A stretch of DNA of 8,624 nucleotides from Methylobacterium sp. (lineage in GTDB: Bacteria; Pseudomonadota; Alphaproteobacteria; Rhizobiales; Beijerinckiaceae), in NCBI GenBank assembly GCA_021154065.1, contig JAJKJG010000412.1, positions 1-8,624 on the forward strand, in the 5' to 3' direction. The notes beneath the pieces were generated by a model, which saw only the letters and a list, made by a program, of their open reading frames with translations, searched no databases and had not been told where the DNA came from. The stretch's first letter is position 1. Every line of letters begins with the position of its first letter. A program made the position numbers and the translations under genes. Shown piece by piece: positions 1-5,777 of this stretch.

Positions 1-381
1 CTGTTCGTGCTCAACTGGTTCGTCGGCTCGATTCGGATCGAGAAGATCCACCCGCTCGAGGCCGGCTTCGTGCGCCTGAAATACCGGCGCGACCGGCGCT
101 CGGGCTTCCCGATCGAGCCGGCGCTGACCTTCTACCCGCGCTTCATCGCCGAGACGATCGCAAAGCAGGTGCGCTGGGCCTGGCTGTGGGGCCGCACCCG
201 CCGGCTCTACAAGTCGATCCGCTTCGGCAAGGGCCGCTACGAGTACACGGACGAGTCCTTGACCCCGGTGCTCGACGACGAGGTCGAGACCCACGCCATG
301 TTCGACACCGTTGAGGCGAAAGCCTTCGTCGCCCAGCAGAAGCGCATCGCGGCAGCGACGACGACCGGCGAAGCGGCCTGA
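1..381 (+). CDS. C-terminal part of an unidentified basic protein (5' end outside window; possibly radical SAM)
   Basis: An open frame enters at base 1 and ends at TGA 379-381, giving about 126 residues of a protein whose start lies upstream. The GTG at 7 is in frame, but the two codons before it are also open and no Shine-Dalgarno sequence is visible, so it is unlikely to be the true start. The fragment is rich in Arg, Lys and aromatics (for example WAWLWGRTRRLYKSIRFGKG, about residues 59-78). It contains no recognisable catalytic motif, no Cys cluster and no convincing membrane segment, and its Ala/Thr-rich tail looks disordered. The run IRIEKIHPLEAGFVRLKYRRDRR vaguely recalls the C-terminal tails of B12-binding radical SAM proteins of Rhizobiales. 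That is a faint resemblance from memory, so function is left open. Codon use is strongly GC3-biased, as expected for a real gene. The repeat at 386 follows its stop immediately. Confidence 0.7.
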   Translation: MFVLNWFVGSIRIEKIHPLEAGFVRLKYRRDRRSGFPIEPALTFYPRFIAETIAKQVRWAWLWGRTRRLYKSIRFGKGRYEYTDESLTPVLDDEVETHAMFDTVEAKAFVAQQKRIAAATTTGEAA

Positions 382-385
382 AGAA

Positions 386-439
386 CCTCTCCCGGAGGGA
401 GAGGTCGAGACGGCGCGGCAGCGCCGTCCGGGTGAGGGG
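386..439. repeat. Composite palindromic intergenic repeat (CCTCTCCC / GGGAGAGG / GGGTGAGGGG type)
   Basis: Five bases after the upstream stop lies a perfect 8-bp hairpin: CCTCTCCC (386-393), loop GGA, GGGAGAGG (397-404). A second perfect hairpin follows: CGGCGC (411-416), loop GGCA, GCGCCG (421-426). The element closes with GGGTGAGGGG (430-439). That last arm can also pair with 386-393 with one mismatch, so two mutually exclusive folds are possible. Elements of this shape are common between genes in alphaproteobacterial genomes, often just downstream of stop codons. There is no U-run after either stem, so a classical intrinsic terminator is not supported, though it could still act as an mRNA 3'-end stabiliser. 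Confidence 0.75.
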
Positions 440-489
440 TTACGGCTCCTCGACAGCATGCTCCATGGCAGGCGCGCCGCTGTGGCTCC

Positions 490-662
490 TCACAGCTCAT
501 GATGGTGGCGAGACCGCACCATCCGCATCATGACCGCCTTGATGACCGAGGCGTTGAGCTCCTGGATCCCTGCGATTTCGCCAGATGGACGCCGTTGTGG
601 ATGTTCTCGACCATGACGAGGCGAATGAAATCCTCGTTGGCGGTCTGGTCGTCGAAGGTGAA
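490..662 (-). pseudogene. TetR/AcrR-family regulator remnant (C-terminal ligand-domain fragment, frameshifted)
   Basis: Read on the minus strand from 662, the sequence encodes FTFDDQTANEDFIRLVMVEN, then IHNGVHLAKSQ. This resembles the segment of TetR-family C-terminal domains in which a helix of the type xFxxxxxxxxFxRLxxxENxHxxxHLxxS is followed by IQxLNxxxI. The expected continuation, IQELNASVIKAV, is present but in another frame. The switch falls at about 567-572, where one nucleotide appears to be missing. The second frame stops at TGA (490-492) after HHHEL. No HTH N-terminal domain is visible upstream, and the region beyond 662 does not read as TetR. The piece is therefore truncated at both ends and broken inside. 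Its position just upstream of the shikimate genes suggests it was once their local repressor; that is inference. The family call rests on recalled motif shape and should be checked by profile search. Confidence 0.5.
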
Positions 663-742
663 CCCGGCGGGCGCGGAGCTGATGCAATCGCAACGCCGTA
701 GCAAACGGGCGGCTCGGCTTCTCGAAGAGCGTAAGAACGCGG

Positions 743-788
743 TTGACAGGGTCCGAACTACCACCCAGGAAACGTCTCCCTGGAGAGG
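743..788 (+). promoter_or_regulatory. Possible promoter/operator and SD region ahead of the shikimate dehydrogenase gene
   Basis: A consensus -35 hexamer, TTGACA, lies at 743-748, but no good -10 hexamer is found 16-18 nt downstream. Two nested inverted repeats follow: CCAGG (765-769) with CCTGG (779-783), and TCTCC (775-779) with GGAGA (782-786). The GGAGAGG at 782-788 is the best Shine-Dalgarno candidate, 10 nt before ATG 799, so both repeats overlap it. This could be an operator or an mRNA hairpin that affects translation, or chance in GC-rich DNA. Apart from this site and the TetR remnant, nothing else is seen in 441-798. Confidence 0.25.
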
Positions 789-798
789 CACCGCCCGA

Positions 799-1731
799 AT
801 GGGCATTTCGCAATCTTTGGAAGCGTCGACCCGGGCGCATGGCACCGGGGCTGGCGAGGAGGCACGAAGCCCGGCGGCTGTCGCGGCTGCGAGCAGGTCC
901 GTCCTCGCCGGCCTCATCGGCTCCGGCATCCAGGCATCGCGCTCGCCGAGCCTGCATGAGCGCGAGGGCGCCGAGCAGGGCCTGCGCTATATCTACAAGA
1001 TCATCGACATCGCCGCCCTCGGCCTCGCGCCGGACGCGCTTCCCGAGCTTCTGACCGCCGCCCGGCGCTTCGGTTTCGCCGGGCTCAACATCACCCATCC
1101 CTGCAAGCAGACGGTGATCCCGCTCCTCGACACCCTCTCCCCGGATGCGCGCGCGCTCGGAGCCGTGAACACGGTCGTGTTCGAGAACGGCCGCGCGATC
1201 GGGCACAACACCGACTGGTCGGGCTTTGCCGAAAGCTTCCGGCGCGAACTCGCGGACGTGGCCCGCGGCCGCGTGGTGCAGTTCGGCGCCGGCGGCGCGG
1301 GCGCTGCGGTCGCGCACGCGCTGCTGACGCTCGGCGTCGACCGCCTCACCATCATCGACACCGACGCCGCCCGCGCGGAGGAGCTCGCGGCCGCGCTCGG
1401 CGGCCGGTTCGGAGCCGGTCGCGCCGTTGCCGGCGCCGACGTCGCCGACGCGGTCGGCGCGGCCGACGGGATCGTCAACACGACACCGCTCGGGATGGTG
1501 AAATACCCCGGCATGCCGCTCGCCGCGAGCCTTCTGCAGCCGCGGCTGTGGGTCGCCGACATCGTCTACTTCCCGCTCGAGACCGAGCTCCTGCGCGCGG
1601 CGCGGGCCTGCGGCTGCCGCACCATGTCGGGCGGCGGCATGGCGGTCTTTCAGGCGGTCGGCGCCTTCCGGCTGTTTGCCGGCGTCGAGCCGGACGCCGA
1701 GCGCATGCTCCGTCACTTCGCGGCGATGTGA
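799..1731 (+). CDS. aroE: Shikimate (quinate) 5-dehydrogenase, catabolic NAD-type
   Basis: Cytoplasmic NAD(P)-dependent oxidoreductase interconverting shikimate and 3-dehydroshikimate (or quinate and 3-dehydroquinate). From ATG 799 it is 310 aa; the frame is open upstream, but this ATG has GGAGAGG 10 nt before it. Shikimate-site motifs are SRSP (47-50), NITHPCKQ (97-104, catalytic Lys103), GAVNTV (121-126) and GHNTDWSGF (135-143, Asp139). The Rossmann domain carries GAGGAG (163-168), NTTPLGM (227-233) and GGGMAVFQAVGAF (278-290, Gln285). After the second beta-strand the sequence is IIDTDAAR with Asp187, not the NRT-type NADP loop of biosynthetic AroE, so NAD preference is inferred. About 33 residues precede the usual family start and may be unstructured or reflect a mis-set start. 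The dehydroshikimate dehydratase gene begins 37 nt after its stop, which points to shikimate breakdown, not aromatic amino acid synthesis. Quinate versus shikimate specificity cannot be read. Confidence 0.92.
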   Translation: MGISQSLEASTRAHGTGAGEEARSPAAVAAASRSVLAGLIGSGIQASRSPSLHEREGAEQGLRYIYKIIDIAALGLAPDALPELLTAARRFGFAGLNITHPCKQTVIPLLDTLSPDARALGAVNTVVFENGRAIGHNTDWSGFAESFRRELADVARGRVVQFGAGGAGAAVAHALLTLGVDRLTIIDTDAARAEELAAALGGRFGAGRAVAGADVADAVGAADGIVNTTPLGMVKYPGMPLAASLLQPRLWVADIVYFPLETELLRAARACGCRTMSGGGMAVFQAVGAFRLFAGVEPDAERMLRHFAAM

Positions 1732-1768
1732 CGGCTCAAAGACACGACGTTCAGGGAACCGAAAGCCC

Positions 1769-3658
1769 GTGAGAACCGCCATCGCCACCGTCTGCCTGAG
1801 CGGCACGCTGCCCGAGAAGCTCGAGGCCATCGCGGCCGCGAAGTTCAAGGGCGTCGAGATCTTCGAGAACGATCTCCTGTCGTTCAACGGCACCCCCGCC
1901 GAAGTGCGCCGAATGGCCGCCGACCTCGGGCTTGAGATCATCACCTTCCAGCCCTTCCGCGATTTCGAGGGCATGCCGGAGCCGCACCGGGGCAAGGCGC
2001 TCTCCCGCGCCGAGCGCAAGTTCGACGTCATGGCGGAGCTCGGCTGCGATCTCCTTCTCGTGTGCAGCAATGTCTCGCCGGATGCGCTCGGCGGCGTCGA
2101 CCGCGCCGCCGCGGATTTCCGCGAGCTCGGCGAGCGGGCGGCAAAACGCGGCCTGCGCGTCGGCTACGAGGCCCTCGCCTGGGGCCGCCACGTCAGCGAC
2201 TACCGCGACGCCTGGGAGGTCGTGCGCCGCGCCGACCACCCGTCGGTCGGGCTCATCCTCGATTCGTTTCATATCCTGGCGCGCAAGACCGACCTGACGC
2301 CGATGCGGGCGATCCCCAAGGACCGCATCTTCCTGGTGCAGCTCGCGGACGCGCCGCTCCTCGAAATGGACTACCTCTCCTGGAGCCGCCATTACCGCTC
2401 GTTCCCCGGCCAGGGCGAGCTCGCGGTCGACGCCTTCATGGACGCGCTCCAGGCCACCGGCTATGACGGGCTTCTCTCGCACGAGATCTTCAGCGACCGC
2501 TTCCGGGCCGGATCAGCGCGCAGCGTCGCGATCGACGGGCAGCGCTCGCTGATCTTCATGCTCGACGAGCTGCGGCGCCGGACCGGCACCGCCGTTCCGG
2601 GCCTGCCGGCGCTGCCGCCTCGCGCGGCGTGCGCCGGCGTCGAGTTCGTCGAGTTCGCGATGGACCAGACCGCGGCCGCGGATTTCGAGACGCTGCTCGC
2701 CGGGCTCGGCTTCGCCAAGGCCGGCCAGCACAAGTCGAAGGACGTCGCCCGCTGGCGCCAGGGCGACATCAACATCATCGTCAACCGCGAGAAGGAAGGC
2801 TTCGCCCATTCCTTCAACATCACCCATGGCTCCGCGGTCTGCGCGATCGCGCTGAGGGTCGCCGACGCCTCGGCGACGATCGAGCGCGCCGTGAAGCTGC
2901 TCGACCAGCCGTTTCGCCAGGGCGTCGGGCCGGGCGAGCTCGAGATCCCGGCGGTGCGGGGCCTTGGCGGCAGCCTCGTCTACTTCGTCGATCGGACGAG
3001 CGCCCCGTCCGGCATCTGGGACGTCGACTTCGATCTCGTCGCGCAAGGAGCTGGCGCCAGGGAGGCGGGCCTCGTCCGCTTCGATCACATCTCGCAGTCG
3101 ATGCACGACGAGGAGATGCTGACTTGGCTTCTGTTCTACACCTCGCTTCTCGACCTCGCTAAGACGCGCGTCCACGACGTGCTCGACCCCGGCGGCATCG
3201 TGCAAAGCCAGGTGGTCGCGTCCGAGGACGGCGCCTTGCGCCTCGTCCTCAACGCCTCGCAGAGCCAGCGCACGCTTGCGTCGCGCTTCCTCAACGGGCT
3301 GTTCGGCTCCGGCGTCCAGCACATCGCGCTCGCGACCGACGACATCTTCGCGACCGTCGGCCGGCTGCGTGAGAACGGCGTCGATCTCCTGCCGATCCCG
3401 GAAAACTACTACGACGACCTCGAGGCCCGCACCGACCTCGCCCCGGAGGCGATCGCGCGCCTCGCTGAAAGCCAGATCCTCTACGACCGCGACGGCTCGT
3501 CCGAGTACTTCCAGGTCTATACGCAGACGCTCGACAACGGCTTCTTCTTCGAGATCGTCGAGCGGCGGAACTATGCCGGCTTCGGCGCCGTCAACGCGCC
3601 GATCCGGCTCGCCGCCCAGACGCGGCTGGCGCCGCATCCGGCAATGCCGCGAGCCTGA
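1769..3658 (+). CDS. quiC1: 3-dehydroshikimate dehydratase fused to HPPD-like domain (QuiC1 type)
   Basis: Converts 3-dehydroshikimate to protocatechuate in the cytoplasm, linking shikimate/quinate to the beta-ketoadipate pathway. From GTG 1769 (MRTAIATVCLSGTLPEKL) it is 629 aa, close to the roughly 630-aa Pseudomonas QuiC1. A weak SD-like AGGGAA lies at 1753-1758. Residues 1-270 are a xylose-isomerase-like TIM barrel with the expected metal ligands Glu134 (GYEALAWG), Asp165 (LILDSFH), Gln191 (LVQLADAP) and Glu239 (LSHEIFSD). Residues about 288-610 form a two-module VOC/4-hydroxyphenylpyruvate dioxygenase-like domain. Its 2-His-1-carboxylate set is intact: His440 (RFDHIS), His518 (VQHIAL) and Glu595 (FFEIVER). 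Databases often label such proteins bifunctional isomerase/HPPD, but the dehydratase role fits here because shikimate dehydrogenase lies directly upstream. Whether the C-terminal domain is catalytic is not evident. Probably co-transcribed with its upstream neighbour and the BKACE gene. Confidence 0.93.
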   Translation: MRTAIATVCLSGTLPEKLEAIAAAKFKGVEIFENDLLSFNGTPAEVRRMAADLGLEIITFQPFRDFEGMPEPHRGKALSRAERKFDVMAELGCDLLLVCSNVSPDALGGVDRAAADFRELGERAAKRGLRVGYEALAWGRHVSDYRDAWEVVRRADHPSVGLILDSFHILARKTDLTPMRAIPKDRIFLVQLADAPLLEMDYLSWSRHYRSFPGQGELAVDAFMDALQATGYDGLLSHEIFSDRFRAGSARSVAIDGQRSLIFMLDELRRRTGTAVPGLPALPPRAACAGVEFVEFAMDQTAAADFETLLAGLGFAKAGQHKSKDVARWRQGDINIIVNREKEGFAHSFNITHGSAVCAIALRVADASATIERAVKLLDQPFRQGVGPGELEIPAVRGLGGSLVYFVDRTSAPSGIWDVDFDLVAQGAGAREAGLVRFDHISQSMHDEEMLTWLLFYTSLLDLAKTRVHDVLDPGGIVQSQVVASEDGALRLVLNASQSQRTLASRFLNGLFGSGVQHIALATDDIFATVGRLRENGVDLLPIPENYYDDLEARTDLAPEAIARLAESQILYDRDGSSEYFQVYTQTLDNGFFFEIVERRNYAGFGAVNAPIRLAAQTRLAPHPAMPRA

Positions 3659-3732
3659 GCGCGGACATGATGCAGCGACCTGGCCCGCAAGACCCTGTTC
3701 TTCGACGTCTGATATCCTGAAGGGACTTGGCC

Positions 3733-4560
3733 ATGAAACCCCTCGTCATCGCCGTCGCCATTACCGGCTCGGTGCCGCGCAAGAAGGACAACCCGGCGGT
3801 GCCGATCTCGACCGCCGAGCAGATCGAGTCGACCCACGAGGCGTTCGAGGCGGGAGCTTCGCTCGTGCACATCCACGTCCGCAACGACGACGAGACGCCG
3901 TCCTCGAGCCCGGAGCGGTTCGGCGCGGTCCAGGAGGGCATCCGCAAGCATTGCCCCGGCATGATCGTCCAGTTCTCGACCGGCGGACGCGGGCGCGACC
4001 CATCGCAACGCGGCAGCGCGCTCTATCTGCGCCCCGACATGGCCTCGCTCTCGACCGGATCGGTCAACTTCCCGACCATCGTGTACGAGAACGGGGCCGC
4101 CTTCGTCGAGGACCTCGCCACCAAGATGAAGGAGTTCGGCGTGCTGCCGGAGGTCGAGATCTTCGACCTCTCGCATCTTCACGGCGCGAAGCGCCTCGTC
4201 GACGCCGGCCGCATGAACGCCTCGCCGCACGTGCAGTTCGTCATGGGCGTGAAGAACGCGCTGCCGGCCGAGGAGCACCTGCTCGACATCCTCCTCGGCG
4301 AGCTGAAACGCGTGCTGCCGGCCGCGACCTGGACCGCGGCCGGCATCGGCCGGCATCAGTCCGAGGTCATGGACTGGGCGCTGGCGCGCGGCGCCGACGC
4401 GGTCCGAACCGGTCTCGAAGACAATGTCCGCGTCAGCCGGGATCGCCTGGCGAAGAGCAACGCCGAGCTCGTTGCGCTCGCCGCCGAAGCCGTGGCGCGC
4501 CACGGTCGCAAGGTGGCCCGGCCTGCGGAGGCGCGGGCGCAGCTCGGTTTGCGGCCGTAG
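3733..4560 (+). CDS. Beta-keto acid cleavage enzyme (BKACE / DUF849 family)
   Basis: BKACE enzymes condense a beta-keto acid with acetyl-CoA and release acetoacetate plus a shortened acyl-CoA; the founding activity is 3-keto-5-aminohexanoate cleavage in lysine fermentation. ATG 3733 is chosen because GAAGGGA (3719-3725) precedes it by 7 nt; an in-frame TTG at 3727 is less likely. The 275-aa length is typical. The zinc ligands are present as His46 and His48 (LVHIHVRNDD) and Glu229 (TGLEDN). Also conserved are QFSTGG (80-85, Ser82), LPEVEIFD (138-145), GIGRHQ (204-209) and Arg225. At position 14, where the founding enzyme has a Glu that holds the substrate amino group, this protein has Val, followed by Arg16-Lys17-Lys18. 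An aminated substrate is therefore unlikely and an acidic one is plausible. It starts 74 nt after quiC1 on the same strand. The true substrate is not shown by sequence. Confidence 0.9.
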   Translation: MKPLVIAVAITGSVPRKKDNPAVPISTAEQIESTHEAFEAGASLVHIHVRNDDETPSSSPERFGAVQEGIRKHCPGMIVQFSTGGRGRDPSQRGSALYLRPDMASLSTGSVNFPTIVYENGAAFVEDLATKMKEFGVLPEVEIFDLSHLHGAKRLVDAGRMNASPHVQFVMGVKNALPAEEHLLDILLGELKRVLPAATWTAAGIGRHQSEVMDWALARGADAVRTGLEDNVRVSRDRLAKSNAELVALAAEAVARHGRKVARPAEARAQLGLRP

Positions 4561-4576
4561 ATTCGACACCACCCGC

Positions 4577-4615
4577 CAGCCCTCAGGGCATTACGCCGTG
4601 TTTGTCTAAGGGCTG
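4577..4615. terminator. Weak inverted repeat between convergent genes (possible bidirectional terminator)
   Basis: CAGCCCT (4577-4583) and AGGGCTG (4609-4615) are a perfect 7-bp inverted repeat with a 25-nt loop, lying in the 45-nt gap between the BKACE stop and the convergent ATPase stop and overlapping the latter. An alternative short hairpin GCCCT/AGGGC sits at 4579-4589. The loop is long and no T-run follows on either strand, so support is limited to position and symmetry. Confidence 0.25.
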
Positions 4616-5712
4616 CCCGGGGGGCAGAGACTCCGCCCGGTCGCAGGATCGAACAGGTGCATGCGGCTGAGATCCACGCTGAGCCGGAGACGGTCGCCCG
4701 CGCGTCTCACGGCCTCCGGCGGAACGCGGCTGACCATCTCGTGCCCGCCGAGCTCGAAGAAGACGAGGGTATCGGAGCCGAGCGGCTCGACGACGGATGC
4801 GACGATGTCGATTACGGCCGGCGCGTCCTGTGCAGCCCAGGTGAAGCTCTCGGGCCGAATGCCAACGATGACGTCTCGGCTGTTCCCGGCGGCACACCGG
4901 GCGGCCCGCTCCGGCGGTACCGGCAGGGCGACCGCTTCGGTTAGACGCAGCAACAGCGCTCCGCCGCTTTCTTCGATGCGCGCCGGGGCAAGGTTCATCG
5001 ACGGCGCGCCGATAAAGCTCGCGACGAAGGTCGAGGCGGGCTCGCGGTAGATCGCATCAGGCGTTCCGACCTGCTCGACGCGGCCTGATCGCATGACGAC
5101 GATGCGGTCCGCCAGCGTCATCGCCTCGATCTGGTCGTGCGTCACGTAGATCACGGTCGTGCGCACCCGCTGGTGCAGCTTCTTGATCTCGGTGCGCATC
5201 TGGACGCGCAGCTTTGCATCGAGGTTGGACAGCGGCTCGTCGAAGAGGAAAACCTTGGGGTTGCGCACGATCGCGCGGCCCATCGCGACGCGCTGGCGTT
5301 GGCCGCCCGAGAGCTGGCGCGGGCGCCGCTTGAGGTAGGCGGCGATGTCCAGGGTTTCGGCGGCAGCCTCGACGCGGGCGCGAATATCGGCCTTCGGCGT
5401 GCCGCGATAGATCAGGCCGAAGGCCATGTTCTCGTAGACGGTCATGTGCGGGTAGAGCGCGTAGTCCTGGAACACCATGGCGATGTCGCGGTCCTTGGGC
5501 TCGATCTCGTTGACGATGCGCCCGTCGATCGCGATCGTCCCGCCGCTGACGTCCTCGAGGCCGGCGATCATGCGCAGGAGCGTGGACTTTCCGCAGCCCG
5601 AAGGGCCGACCAGCACCACGAATTCGCCGTGCGGGATGTCGAGCGAAAGCGGCTGCAGCACCTCGAGGGCGCCGAAGGATTTCGTCACCTGCCGCAGGGA
5701 GACAGAAGCCAT
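4606..5712 (-). CDS. ABC transporter ATP-binding protein, MalK/UgpC (CUT1 sugar-importer) family
   Basis: Peripheral inner-membrane ATPase that energises an importer of sugars, glycerol-phosphate or similar solutes. From the ATG at 5712 it is 368 aa; the frame runs 70 codons further upstream, but that part lacks family similarity and overlaps the divergent gene. No clear SD is visible. Nucleotide-binding motifs are complete: Walker [10 protein letters not shown] (36-44), Q-loop [13 protein letters not shown] (80-92), signature LSGGQRQR (134-141), Walker B VFLFDEP (154-160), D-loop SNLD (162-165) and H-loop His192. Residues about 235-360 form the TOBE-type regulatory domain, with VGIRPE at 283-288 and MHLFDPATG near the end, as in UgpC/MalK. 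No permease or solute-binding protein gene lies in the window, so the ATPase is either an orphan shared with another importer or was separated from its partners. Substrate cannot be assigned. It is transcribed away from the Gfo/Idh/MocA gene, with 65 bp between the starts. Confidence 0.95.
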   Translation of the reverse strand: MASVSLRQVTKSFGALEVLQPLSLDIPHGEFVVLVGPSGCGKSTLLRMIAGLEDVSGGTIAIDGRIVNEIEPKDRDIAMVFQDYALYPHMTVYENMAFGLIYRGTPKADIRARVEAAAETLDIAAYLKRRPRQLSGGQRQRVAMGRAIVRNPKVFLFDEPLSNLDAKLRVQMRTEIKKLHQRVRTTVIYVTHDQIEAMTLADRIVVMRSGRVEQVGTPDAIYREPASTFVASFIGAPSMNLAPARIEESGGALLLRLTEAVALPVPPERAARCAAGNSRDVIVGIRPESFTWAAQDAPAVIDIVASVVEPLGSDTLVFFELGGHEMVSRVPPEAVRRAGDRLRLSVDLSRMHLFDPATGRSLCPPGSP

Positions 5713-5728
5713 GCAACTTGGGTCCGCA

Positions 5729-5756
5729 TTGATCCCGCTTCGGCAAACGCTAACAT
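5729..5756 (+). promoter_or_regulatory. Candidate sigma70-type promoter for the Gfo/Idh/MocA gene
   Basis: In the 65-bp divergent gap, TTGATC (5729-5734) and TAACAT (5751-5756) are separated by 16 nt, each matching 4 of 6 consensus bases. They lie upstream of the strong SD GAGGAGA (5767-5773) and ATG 5778. A start of transcription near 5763 would leave a short leader. No comparably good pair was found for the divergent ATPase gene in the same gap. Confidence 0.3.
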
Positions 5757-5777
5757 GAAACGTCGCGAGGAGAACGC

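Noticed and set aside
444..491. Direct repeat GGCTCCTC at 444-451 and 484-491 as target-site duplication
   Set aside because: Eight bases, 40 nt apart, with no mobile-element sequence between them; chance is sufficient.
499..798. In-frame extension of the shikimate dehydrogenase back to 499
   Set aside because: The added residues do not resemble the family, the stretch is antisense to the TetR remnant, and ATG 799 has a better SD.
490..2070. A 526-codon minus-strand open frame opposite the shikimate dehydrogenase
   Set aside because: It is a mirror frame of a GC-rich gene. Only its last ~20 codons match anything (the TetR remnant); the rest is Arg-rich, low-complexity shadow sequence.
3659..3732. 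Separate promoter for the BKACE gene with TATCCT at 3713-3718
   Set aside because: No acceptable -35 hexamer is found at the right distance; read-through from quiC1 is simpler.
3276..4670. A 464-codon plus-strand open frame spanning quiC1 and the BKACE gene
   Set aside because: It is out of frame with two clearly recognised proteins, is Arg/Ser-rich and has no motifs.
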